Source of the DNA: Paenimyroides ummariense
Lineage (GTDB): Bacteria; Bacteroidota; Bacteroidia; Flavobacteriales; Flavobacteriaceae
Length of the DNA: 64,000 nucleotides
Direction: 5' to 3'
Assembly: GCF_900115115.1 (NCBI RefSeq)
Contig: NZ_FOVI01000008.1
Coordinates: forward strand, 62,001-126,000
Shown in pieces: positions 33,509-41,740 of the stretch. Below the pieces are notes generated by a model. It was not told the origin of the DNA, did no database searches, and saw only the letters and a program-made list of their open reading frames with translations. Each line of letters starts with the position of its first letter. Positions within the stretch are counted from its first letter, which is position 1. A program made the position numbers and the translations under genes.

Positions 33509-35488
33509 ATGAGATATCTAACACTACTAATGCTTTTTTGCGGAATCATTGCAAATGCACAAATTACAGAAACTGATAGTGTATCAACTGTTTTAGACGA
33601 AATTAAAGTAGAAGTTGCCGTTAAAAAGAAGATTGAAACCGACATGAAAATGGCGGTATCGGTTGATGAATTTTTGGCATCGTCTGATCAAATAAGTTTT
33701 ATAAAACGTGGCGCGTATGCTTGGGAACCTTTATTGAACAACATGAGTACCGAACGATCTACCTTGACCATTGACGGAATGCACGTTTTTGGTGCCTGTA
33801 CCGATAAAATGGATCCAATTACGTCGTATGTTGAGAGCAATAATCTTTCTTCAATTGATATAAAATCGGGACAAGAAGGCAGCATGCACGGATCTACCGT
33901 TGCAGGAAGTATCGACCTAAAACGAAAAAGCACGCCTTTTGGTTTGGATAAAAAATGGAATGGCGCGTATCAATCTGGGTTCGAATTTAACAACAAGCAA
34001 TTTTTTAATATGGGAAATGCTTCGTATTCGGGAACAAAATTTGTAGCCGACGCAAGTATTTCGTATCGAAAAGCAGAAAATTATTCAGACGGAAATAATA
34101 CAGAAATCAAGCATTCGCAATATAAGAAATTCAACACTTCGCTGGGAATGGCTTATAAAACCAGCGAATTGTCATCGGTTCGGGTTGATGCAATTTTCGA
34201 TGTTGCCAAAGATGTCGGCTTCCCTGCCCTACCTATGGATTTGTGGTTGTCGCGTGCGCTTATAACATCGGCAGCCTACAAACAGCTTTTTGAAAACGGA
34301 TTGGTTCGCGTTTGGGATACCAAGGTTTATTTTAATGCCGTTGAACATTATATGGACGATACTACTCGTCCCGAAAATCTGGTGCATATGGACATGCCGG
34401 GTTGGAGTACGACTTACGGTTTGGTTTCAACGGCAAATCTGCAAAATAACAATTTGTCAAGCGAAATTCAGCTGAATGCGTACACCAACGAATCTATTGC
34501 AGAAATGCGCATGTACCCGCAAGACCGCAGCAAACGCACTATGTTTGCATACAGCTGGCCCGAGGTTACCACTGCATACGCCGGACTTTCGATCAACAAT
34601 TCTCTTGGTATTTCAGAAAGAAGTCGGTTGAATTTTGGCGGATCGTTAGGATATAATTACAATCATTCAAAATATGTAGAATTTAACTGGATTTTTCATC
34701 CTGGAGCACCACAGGAAAAATCACGAATACTTCCAAGTTTACATGTAGGTTATCAGCTTACCATCAATAAATTCAATTTTTCTGTCGGTGGCGGATACGG
34801 TCATCGTGCGCCATCGGTTTCCGAAGGTTACGGATATTACATCTACAATAGTTTTGACCGATACGATTACATTGGAAATCCAGATTTGAAAAACGAAATC
34901 TCGTATGAAGTTAATGCCAGCGCAGGTTTCAAAGCTGAAAAAATGAGCATTCAGGTAAAAGTGAATTATTTTTATATCGATAATTATATCATCGGTAAAA
35001 TTTTAAGTTTGGGCAGCCCAATGAATTATCAGTCGGTTGGTGTAAAAGGATACACGTCTTTAGATTATGCTACGCTGTTTAATTTCTCATTGAATGCATC
35101 GTACCAAATTTCCGATCATTTACATTGGAAAGGGCTGGCAACTTATGCCCGCGTAATGGATTACAATCAGAATAATCTTCCGTTTATTCGTCCGTTCAGT
35201 TATCAAACATCGTTGCATTATCATTATAAAGATTTCCACTTTCAAACATCGGTAAACGGCGATTTTGCACAAATTAACTACAGCCCCGAATACGGTGAAG
35301 ACGAAACTTCAGCGTACACCATTTGGAATATATCGGCAGATTATTCCTTTTACATAAAAAACGTAAAAACCACTTTTCAGGTTGGTGCAGAAAATCTGTT
35401 GAACGAATATTACAGCACCTATGCCGATTGGGGAAATATCCCAAGAATGGGTAGAAACATTTTTACATCGTTAAAAATCAATTTTTAA
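33509..35488 (+). CDS. TonB-dependent receptor, OprC/NosA-like copper receptor
   Basis: 659 residues from ATG 33509, where a signal peptide (MRYLTLLMLFCGIIANAQ) begins. The plug domain runs from about residue 30 to 140 and contains IDGMHVFGACTDKMDP, giving C97 and M101 spaced as C-x3-M. The barrel contains EHYMDD with H280 and M282 (HxM), 185 residues from the Cys; OprC of Pseudomonas binds copper with C143, M147, H323 and M325, a gap of 182. A second HMDM lies at 293-296. The barrel ends in FTSLKINF. It should import copper energised by TonB. mbnP follows after 93 bases. Confidence 0.8.
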   Translation: MRYLTLLMLFCGIIANAQITETDSVSTVLDEIKVEVAVKKKIETDMKMAVSVDEFLASSDQISFIKRGAYAWEPLLNNMSTERSTLTIDGMHVFGACTDKMDPITSYVESNNLSSIDIKSGQEGSMHGSTVAGSIDLKRKSTPFGLDKKWNGAYQSGFEFNNKQFFNMGNASYSGTKFVADASISYRKAENYSDGNNTEIKHSQYKKFNTSLGMAYKTSELSSVRVDAIFDVAKDVGFPALPMDLWLSRALITSAAYKQLFENGLVRVWDTKVYFNAVEHYMDDTTRPENLVHMDMPGWSTTYGLVSTANLQNNNLSSEIQLNAYTNESIAEMRMYPQDRSKRTMFAYSWPEVTTAYAGLSINNSLGISERSRLNFGGSLGYNYNHSKYVEFNWIFHPGAPQEKSRILPSLHVGYQLTINKFNFSVGGGYGHRAPSVSEGYGYYIYNSFDRYDYIGNPDLKNEISYEVNASAGFKAEKMSIQVKVNYFYIDNYIIGKILSLGSPMNYQSVGVKGYTSLDYATLFNFSLNASYQISDHLHWKGLATYARVMDYNQNNLPFIRPFSYQTSLHYHYKDFHFQTSVNGDFAQINYSPEYGEDETSAYTIWNISADYSFYIKNVKTTFQVGAENLLNEYYSTYADWGNIPRMGRNIFTSLKINF

Positions 35489-35498
35489 TTAAAAAATA

Positions 35499-35538
35499 TC
35501 CCACCATAGATACATAGGAAAAAGCATGACTATGTGCT
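35499..35538. repeat. Degenerate CCATAGATACATAG...CTATGTG repeat between receptor and mbnP
   Basis: CCACCATAGATACATAGG and CTATGTGCT form a partial inverted repeat. It resembles the segment at 20826 and other flavobacterial intergenic repeats and sits within the copper cluster, separating the receptor from mbnP. Confidence 0.35.
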
Positions 35539-35581
35539 AAAAATTAATCAAATAAGTTCAAATAATAAAAATTCAAAACAA

Positions 35582-36448
35582 ATGAAAAATCTAAAAAAAT
35601 ATCTTTTATCAGCAGTAATTTCTGCAGCATTTATCTCTTGTAACAGCAACGACGATCAACCTGTCGCAAACAACGTAACGTTAGAATTTAACAACACATT
35701 TAAAGATCAAACCATTGTTTTAGGCGATGCCACAGCAACCAACGCTACTGTAAATACATCGACCGCAGGACAAACGCATTCTTTTTCGGAGTTGAAATAT
35801 GTGATAAGCAATATCCGTTTGATAAAAGCAGACGGAACTGAAATTCCTTACAACGTAAACGATTTGGATAAAGGCGCAACGGTTATAGATCAGGCAAAAC
35901 CAACTTCACTAAACTACGTTTTAAACAATATTCCCGCAGGCGAATATAAGCAGATTAAATTCGGATTAGGTGTAAAAAATAGTTTGAACACTTTGGATCA
36001 AGTTCGATTTCCTAATTTTTACGCAGCAGCAGGTGCAAACGATACCGAAATGATGTGGGAATGGGGCGCAGGATATCGTTTTACCAAAATTGAAGGTTTT
36101 TACGATACCGATAAAAAAGAACTTTCTATTCACACAGGCAGCACCGTTGAAGGTGAAGAAGGAAATTATACGCAGGGTGTTGATGCGTATCGCGATATTA
36201 CATTGAATCTACCTACTAATGCTATTGTTGACAATAAAGCCCCGAAAATTGTGATTAAAGCTGATTTTGACAAATTATTGAGTGGAAAAACGCACACCAT
36301 TACGCTATCATCGGGTACGGGAATGGACGATAATGCTACGCCAAACGTTCACACGGCTGTACAAATGTTGAAATTTGCAGATAATTTGGGCGGAAACGGC
36401 ACCAACGATACCAGCGGAATGTTCTCTGTTAGCAACGTACAAAATTAG
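35582..36448 (+). CDS. MbnP-family copper-binding lipoprotein
   Basis: 288 residues from ATG 35582; the longer frame would precede the signal peptide. Signal peptide II with lipobox FISC (Cys20). The MbnP family signature is present: YVISNIRLIKADG at about 73-85, and MMWEWGAGYRF at 157-167 with tryptophans W159 and W161. In methanotrophs, partner MbnH oxidises a tryptophan of MbnP to kynurenine, which creates a high-affinity copper site; whether this happens at W159 or W161 is an inference. The gene is followed by its likely modifier enzyme, with a strong hairpin between them. Confidence 0.82.
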   Translation: MKNLKKYLLSAVISAAFISCNSNDDQPVANNVTLEFNNTFKDQTIVLGDATATNATVNTSTAGQTHSFSELKYVISNIRLIKADGTEIPYNVNDLDKGATVIDQAKPTSLNYVLNNIPAGEYKQIKFGLGVKNSLNTLDQVRFPNFYAAAGANDTEMMWEWGAGYRFTKIEGFYDTDKKELSIHTGSTVEGEEGNYTQGVDAYRDITLNLPTNAIVDNKAPKIVIKADFDKLLSGKTHTITLSSGTGMDDNATPNVHTAVQMLKFADNLGGNGTNDTSGMFSVSNVQN

Positions 36449-36455
36449 TTTTACT

Positions 36456-36487
36456 ATTAAAGTCGTTGCTAAGTCAACGGCTTTAAT
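36456..36487 (+). promoter_or_regulatory. 13-bp stem-loop between mbnP and the di-heme enzyme gene
   Basis: Bases 36456-36468 pair with 36475-36487 (12 Watson-Crick pairs and one G-U) around a six-base loop, with moderate T-rich sequence after it. It could be a partial terminator or an mRNA-protecting hairpin setting mbnP above mbnH; neither is proven. Confidence 0.6.
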
Positions 36488-36501
36488 TTATCTTTTTTAA
36501 A

Positions 36502-37524
36502 ATGAAAAAAATCTTTTTATTTTTAATTCTGATACTGACTTTGTCTGCTTGTTCAACAAACGATTATGAACCGATTGTTTACGAAAATCCGGAAATAGCT
36601 TTTGATATTCCCGATGGATTTCCACAGCCGAATTCTTCCATCTATACAAACAAACCCACCAAATACGGTGTTGAATTAGGCAAATTACTATTTAACGATA
36701 AAAGATTCAGCGCCAACAATTCCGTTTCGTGTGCCAGTTGCCATATACAATCGAATGCTTTTGCTGATACCAACATTCAAGCCATAGGAATTGAAGGCAG
36801 AATTGGTTTGCGTAACACGCCTCCTATTCAAAACCTTGCGTTTATGAAGTTTTTTAATTGGGACGGAAGCAAACTGAATCTGGAAAGTCAGCCTATTTTT
36901 CCTATTGTAACTCATGAGGAAATGGATTCGTCAATTTTGGAAGTAATCGGTAAAATAAAAGATGATTTGCAGTACAAAGAACTGTTTAAAAAAGCATTTG
37001 GCGATGAAAACATTACTGCCGAACGTATTTACCGAAGCATTGTGCAATACGAATACACGCTGATTTCGGCAAACACCAAATACGACCGAGTGATTCGAAA
37101 CAAAAGCGAAACATTTACAGAAAGTGAAGCAAAAGGTTATGAAATTTTTCAGCAGAAATGTGCTAGTTGTCATAGTGGCGAATTATTTACCGATCAAAGT
37201 TTCAGAAACATTGGTTTTCCTATAAATACAAATTCTAACGAAGCCGGAAGAGCTCGTGTAACCGGAAAACCCGAAGATTTTATGAGTTTTCGAGTTCCAT
37301 CACTACGAAATGTGGAATATACCGCACCTTACGGCAGTTTTGGTCAATTTGCAACGTTGAAAGAGGTGTTGGATTATTTTGATAACGGCGTTTTATCTGC
37401 TGATAATCTGGATCCTATTTTTAAAGAAAACGATAACAGAATTCCGCTTACCGAAGATGAAAAAGAATATCTTATTGCTTTTATGAAAACCTTGAGCGAT
37501 AACGAATTTACCGGTCGTGATTAA
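36502..37524 (+). CDS. Di-heme cytochrome c peroxidase/MauG-family enzyme, MbnH-like
   Basis: 340 residues with lipobox LSAC (Cys17), so envelope-anchored. Two CxxCH heme sites: CASCH at 77-81 and 220-224. The PSLRNV...TAPY block is that of bacterial CCP/MauG enzymes, but the segment normally reading APYMHDG is APYGSFG (275-281), so the Met axial ligand is absent, as expected for a MauG/MbnH type rather than a true peroxidase. In methanotrophs MbnH makes kynurenine in MbnP. Gene pairing with the MbnP homologue is the strongest support for that role here. Confidence 0.78.
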   Translation: MKKIFLFLILILTLSACSTNDYEPIVYENPEIAFDIPDGFPQPNSSIYTNKPTKYGVELGKLLFNDKRFSANNSVSCASCHIQSNAFADTNIQAIGIEGRIGLRNTPPIQNLAFMKFFNWDGSKLNLESQPIFPIVTHEEMDSSILEVIGKIKDDLQYKELFKKAFGDENITAERIYRSIVQYEYTLISANTKYDRVIRNKSETFTESEAKGYEIFQQKCASCHSGELFTDQSFRNIGFPINTNSNEAGRARVTGKPEDFMSFRVPSLRNVEYTAPYGSFGQFATLKEVLDYFDNGVLSADNLDPIFKENDNRIPLTEDEKEYLIAFMKTLSDNEFTGRD

Positions 37525-37593
37525 AATTAATGTAACTGATGCTTGTGACAAATCGCAAAGAAGTTTGTAAATTTAGATCAAGATAAAAATTAT

Positions 37594-38241
37594 ATGAAAG
37601 CATTGCTTATTGGTGCAACTGGTGCCACCGGAACAGATTTGTTGGAAAAATTACTCAACGATACAACTTTTGATGAAGTAACTATTTTTGTGCGCAAACC
37701 AATTGCGCTTACAAACGATAAGTTAAAGGTTCATGTGGTAAATTTTGATCGACCTGAAGAATGGGAACATCTTGTAAAAGGCGATGTCGCATTTTCGTGT
37801 TTGGGAACTACTTTGAAAGCTGCGGGAAGCAAAGAAGCACAGCGAAAAGTTGATTATGATTATCAGTACAATTTTGCGAAAGCAGCGAAAGACAATAATG
37901 TAGCGCATTTTATTTTGGTTTCATCGTACGGAGCCAATTCAAAATCGAGTATTTTTTATTCCCGAATTAAAGGCGAATTGGAAGAAGCTGTACAAGTTCT
38001 TCAATTTCAAAAAACAACCATTTTTAATCCGGGTATGCTACAACGTAAAAATACCGACCGATCAGGAGAAGTTGTTATGGAAAAAATTCTTCGATTTATG
38101 AATACGATAGGTCTTTTTAAAAAACATAAACCATTATCGACTGACGTTTTAGCACAAGCAATGATTAATGCCGCCAAGAATCAGACAAATTCATATGATG
38201 TTATAAAACTGAATGATATTTATAAATTAGGTATCAATTAA
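37594..38241 (+). CDS. NAD(P)-binding oxidoreductase, TIP30/HTATIP2-like
   Basis: 215 residues. Rossmann dinucleotide fold with GATGATGTDLLEKLL at 8-22, an FVRKP segment, VAFSCLGTT and FILVSSYGANSKSS, then YSRIKGELE, a short atypical SDR pattern. Its substrate is unknown. It is monocistronic and not obviously part of the copper cluster, starting 69 bases after it; a two-way terminator follows. Confidence 0.75.
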   Translation: MKALLIGATGATGTDLLEKLLNDTTFDEVTIFVRKPIALTNDKLKVHVVNFDRPEEWEHLVKGDVAFSCLGTTLKAAGSKEAQRKVDYDYQYNFAKAAKDNNVAHFILVSSYGANSKSSIFYSRIKGELEEAVQVLQFQKTTIFNPGMLQRKNTDRSGEVVMEKILRFMNTIGLFKKHKPLSTDVLAQAMINAAKNQTNSYDVIKLNDIYKLGIN

Positions 38242-38258
38242 TACCGCTTATTAACCAA

Positions 38259-38287
38259 AAAACCTCAAACATAACATTTGAGGTTTT
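38259..38287. terminator. Two-way terminator between the oxidoreductase and tonB
   Basis: AAAACCTCAAA (38259-38269) pairs with TTTGAGGTTTT (38277-38287), with A and T runs on both sides, so it serves both convergent genes. Confidence 0.85.
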
Positions 38288-38293
38288 ATATTT

Positions 38294-39175
38294 TCAATTC
38301 AATTTAAAGTTGTAAACAATACTTCCAATCTGTTCTGCTGCGGCTGATGACTTTGGTTCCCATTTGGTACGCATTGCGGCATCTTTTGCAATATTTTTTA
38401 AACAGCTTGAACTGTTTGTAGTTCCTTTAATTCCTGGTGTTGCACTAATTACATTTCCATTTCTGTCAACCACTACACGAACTACGATCGTTCCTGCTTC
38501 GTTACAGTTGTTTTGTGGTGTTGGGCGTGATGTTGCTTTTCTACCCGATAACGAATAACCGTTTCCACCACCTGTTCCAGATCCAGATCCCGCACCAATT
38601 CCCGTACCACTTCCTGTTCCGTGACCGCCGCCTGTTCCACCACCAGAACCTCCATCTCCATAATAATTGTTAGAATTTAACGATCCGTCTTTTCTACCTT
38701 TATTACCTGCAACGCCGTCATTACCATCGCCACCCGATTTATTTCCGTTCAAGCTTGATGCTGCATTCTTAACAAAATCGGAAACCTGACGTGTTTTTGG
38801 TTGTTCTTTTACAGGTTTTGTAATGGTTTTAGGTTTATCTTTTGTGCTAGTCGTTTTCTTAACCACTGTATAATCGCGAACGTCTTTGGTATTTTCTTGC
38901 GCTAAAATTTCGTCTTCAACTTCGGGTTCACGGGCTGCTGCCGATTTTTTATTAGCTTCGGTAACATTTAATACTTCGCTTGTAAAATCGGGACCCATAC
39001 CCAAATCGCTGTCTCCAAAATTAATTTCGACTCCGCCACCGCCACCGCCTGCTAATTCAGATATAGCAACAGAATTTGCAAAACGTATAAATATTAAAAT
39101 CATCAACAAAACTCCAACTACTGCTGTTGTTATTGCCATTGATTTTTTTTCTTCGTTTGTAAACTGCATCATCAT
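38294..39175 (-). CDS. Energy transducer TonB
   Basis: 293 residues. An N-terminal membrane anchor (about 13-33) is followed by an Asp/Glu/Lys-rich linker, a low-complexity Gly/Ser/Thr stretch (about 165-215), and a C-terminal TonB domain (AGTIVVRVVVDRNGNVISATPGIKGTTN). It transmits proton-motive force to TonB-dependent receptors such as those at 33.5 and 48.4 kb. ExbB and ExbD genes are not adjacent. The three leading methionines make the exact start ambiguous; MMMQF is used. Confidence 0.88.
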   Translation of the reverse strand: MMMQFTNEEKKSMAITTAVVGVLLMILIFIRFANSVAISELAGGGGGGVEINFGDSDLGMGPDFTSEVLNVTEANKKSAAAREPEVEDEILAQENTKDVRDYTVVKKTTSTKDKPKTITKPVKEQPKTRQVSDFVKNAASSLNGNKSGGDGNDGVAGNKGRKDGSLNSNNYYGDGGSGGGTGGGHGTGSGTGIGAGSGSGTGGGNGYSLSGRKATSRPTPQNNCNEAGTIVVRVVVDRNGNVISATPGIKGTTNSSSCLKNIAKDAAMRTKWEPKSSAAAEQIGSIVYNFKLN

Positions 39176-39230
39176 ATTTTCTAATAAAGCTTAAATTTTA
39201 GGTAAATATACATTTTTTATTTAGTTGTAT

Positions 39231-39258
39231 AAAAAAAGCAAGTATTTCTACTTGCTTT
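39231..39258 (-). terminator. Terminator after glutamate dehydrogenase
   Basis: AAAGCAAGTA pairs with TACTTGCTTT around TTTC, with a T run on the minus strand. Confidence 0.85.
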
Positions 39259-39279
39259 AATGTATATATTGTGTTGAAA

Positions 39280-40506
39280 CTACACTAATTGTTTTAAAGC
39301 GGTTTCAAAAGCTGCTGCAGAAATATCTGTTTTAGATGAATTCAACGCGTGTGCTTTTTCTAACGCTTTTTTAATGATGTTCGATGTATCTTCGAAAACT
39401 TTAGCATCGTTCATTTCAACTCTGCTTTCCATGAAGTAAGCAAAAACGCGTGCCATACCACAGTTCGAAATGAAATCTGGAATTAAACTGATTTTAGAAT
39501 CAACATATTCCATAATTGGACCAAAGAAAATTTCTTTATCTGCAAAAGGAACGTTCGCTCCGCAAGAAATAACTTCTAATCCGGCATTAATCATTGCATC
39601 AACCTGTTCTTTTGTAATTAAACGTGAAGCTGCACAAGGTGCGAATACTTCAGCACCCATACTCCAGATTTTCTCGTTAATTTCTGCAAAAGGAATCATG
39701 TTATCTGCAACCAACGTATTTCCATTTTTGTTTAAGAATAAGGTTTTGATTTCCTCGAAAGAATATCCTTCCGCTTTCATAATACCACCGTTGCGGTCAA
39801 TAATACCAACAACTTTAGCACCCATTTGTGCAAAGTAATAAGCTGCTGCTGCACCTACGTTACCAAATCCTTGAACAATAACTTTTTTACCGTTTACGTT
39901 ACCGCCGTAAATATTGTAGTAATGATTTACAGCTTCGGCAACACCGTAACCTGTAATTAAATCGGCAACGGTAATTTTTTTAGCAACATCTGGCGTGTAC
40001 GCAGGATTTACAACTTCCATTAAAACACCTTGACGTAACTGCCCAATACGGTTGATTTTTTCTGCTTCGGTTGGTTTAAAATGTCCGTTGAACACCCCTT
40101 CTTGCGGATGCCATAAACCACAATCTTCAGTCATTGGGATTACTTCGTGAATTTCATCAACATTTAAATCGCCACCTGTTCCGTAATAATTTTTCAATAA
40201 AGGAAAAACCGCTTTGTACCAACGACGTAAAACACCTTCTTTACGCGGATCAGCAGGATCGAAATTAATACCAGATTTTGCACCACCAATAGCCGGACCT
40301 GCAACGGTAAATTTCACTTCCATAGTTTTAGCCAAAGACAAAACCTCGTTCATATCTAATCCTTTACGCATACGCGTACCACCACCTGCAGCACCGCCAC
40401 GCAATGAATTAATTACTGTCCACCCTTCTGCTTCTGTTTCAGAATCAGACCAATGAAAAACAACTTCTGGTTTTTTATCTTCGAATTTCTTTAATAAATC
40501 TTTCAT
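39280..40506 (-). CDS. Glu/Leu/Phe/Val family dehydrogenase, probably glutamate dehydrogenase
   Basis: 408 residues. Oxidative deamination of an amino acid with NAD(P). The GGAKSGINFDP motif carries the catalytic lysine, FGNVGAAAAYYFAQMGAKVVGIIDRNGG is the Rossmann dinucleotide motif, and AGPAIGGAKSG is typical. Substrate preference (glutamate or leucine/valine) cannot be fixed from the sequence; the glutamate-type is favoured by length and genus context. It is monocistronic, with a terminator after it. Confidence 0.88.
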   Translation of the reverse strand: MKDLLKKFEDKKPEVVFHWSDSETEAEGWTVINSLRGGAAGGGTRMRKGLDMNEVLSLAKTMEVKFTVAGPAIGGAKSGINFDPADPRKEGVLRRWYKAVFPLLKNYYGTGGDLNVDEIHEVIPMTEDCGLWHPQEGVFNGHFKPTEAEKINRIGQLRQGVLMEVVNPAYTPDVAKKITVADLITGYGVAEAVNHYYNIYGGNVNGKKVIVQGFGNVGAAAAYYFAQMGAKVVGIIDRNGGIMKAEGYSFEEIKTLFLNKNGNTLVADNMIPFAEINEKIWSMGAEVFAPCAASRLITKEQVDAMINAGLEVISCGANVPFADKEIFFGPIMEYVDSKISLIPDFISNCGMARVFAYFMESRVEMNDAKVFEDTSNIIKKALEKAHALNSSKTDISAAAFETALKQLV

Positions 40507-40558
40507 TATATTGATTACTTTTTATTTTCTGCACAAATATAATTCATTACAAATCAAT

Positions 40559-41647
40559 TTAGCAATTAGTTCTTAATAATTCCTTATTAAATATAGTACC
40601 CGAACAATGATTTTTTGATGCACCCGTAACACTGCTCAGCACATTATCTGTATTTGTAACACGCAACACACCCAAAAAAGCAAAAATTACAGCTTCTTTA
40701 AATTCAATTAATTCTTTAGACCCTAACACAACGGTTGTATTTGGTGCGTAAAACTTTAACCTATTAATAAGGTGTTCGTTGAATGCGCCGCCGCCTGTTA
40801 CCAATAATTTTGAATTTGATTTTTTTAGGATTGATGCTATTTGATAAGCGATATGTTCTGTTACGGTTGCCAAATGATCTTGCGCGGTTAATTGATATTT
40901 TTCGATCAGTGGAAGATAAACAGCATTTACTTGTTCTATTCCTAATGATTTTGGACCTTGCTGATTGTAGAACGATAGATTGTTCAAATCATTTAACAAA
41001 TCTTGATTTATAGTTCCTTGTGCTGCGAAATTTCCACTTTCATCAAAATCTTTACCTAATTTTTTTGCGAAGTGATTCAACAAAGTATTAACCGGACAAA
41101 TATCAAACGCAATTCGTTCCTTATTTTCTTCAAAAGAAATATTAGAAAATCCACCTAAATTCAAACAATAATCATAATCAGCAAAAAGTAAACGATCGCC
41201 TATAGGAACCAACGGAGCTCCTTGTCCGCCTAACTTAACGTCCTGCACACGGAAATCGCACACAAAAGGCAACGAAAGCATATCGGTAACAGTCGGTAAA
41301 TTTCCAATTTGCAGGGTAATTCCATTTTCGGGTTGATGTAAAACCGTATGTCCGTGCGATGAAATGAAATCCAGATCAGTCAAATTATTATCTGTAATAA
41401 AATCAGCTAAAAATTCGGCTAAAAAATACGTGTATTCAATATTTAAAAGATGTAAATCGGTATCAGAAAGATGAATGGCATGCTGTAATTTATGTTGCCA
41501 ATCTTTAGAATAAGCCGTTGTTTTTCCTGAAATAAAGTCAAAACTCCAAACACCTTTATTCTTTGTAAATTCTACAACGGCACAATCAATTCCGTCTAAA
41601 GAAGTACCTGACATTACACCAAGCACTTTAAATTTTTCTGTATTCAT
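40559..41647 (-). CDS. anmK: Anhydro-N-acetylmuramic acid kinase
   Basis: 362 residues. Recycles 1,6-anhydro-MurNAc from cell-wall turnover to MurNAc 6-phosphate. The signature GVMSGTSLDGIDCAVVEF is at the N-terminus; HGHTVLHQPENGIT, NLGGFSNIS and LLVTGGGAFNEHL are the ATP and sugar motifs. It lies 52 bases upstream of the glutamate dehydrogenase on the same strand; the promoter regions of anmK and the divergent acyl-CoA dehydrogenase share 93 bases. Confidence 0.95.
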   Translation of the reverse strand: MNTEKFKVLGVMSGTSLDGIDCAVVEFTKNKGVWSFDFISGKTTAYSKDWQHKLQHAIHLSDTDLHLLNIEYTYFLAEFLADFITDNNLTDLDFISSHGHTVLHQPENGITLQIGNLPTVTDMLSLPFVCDFRVQDVKLGGQGAPLVPIGDRLLFADYDYCLNLGGFSNISFEENKERIAFDICPVNTLLNHFAKKLGKDFDESGNFAAQGTINQDLLNDLNNLSFYNQQGPKSLGIEQVNAVYLPLIEKYQLTAQDHLATVTEHIAYQIASILKKSNSKLLVTGGGAFNEHLINRLKFYAPNTTVVLGSKELIEFKEAVIFAFLGVLRVTNTDNVLSSVTGASKNHCSGTIFNKELLRTNC

Positions 41648-41668
41648 AAATTAAAATTAAAGATATTT

Positions 41669-41700
41669 TTTGAAAAATTCGCAATATTCAATTATATTTG
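41669..41700 (+). promoter_or_regulatory. Promoter of the acyl-CoA dehydrogenase (TTTG ... TATATTTG)
   Basis: TTTG at 41669-41672, 20-base spacer, TATATTTG at 41693-41700; the ATG is 41 bases downstream. Confidence 0.75.
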
Positions 41701-41740
41701 GAGCGAAAAATTAACGTGTTTATAAAAACAATATTAATAG

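Noticed and set aside
35582..37524. Methanobactin biosynthesis locus
   Set aside because: MbnP and MbnH alone do not make methanobactin; no MbnB/MbnC pair or precursor peptide was seen in the surrounding genes.
38500..38690. Repeated Gly/Ser coding stretch that looks like a tandem repeat
   Set aside because: It is the low-complexity linker of TonB, in frame, which is normal for periplasm-spanning TonB proteins.
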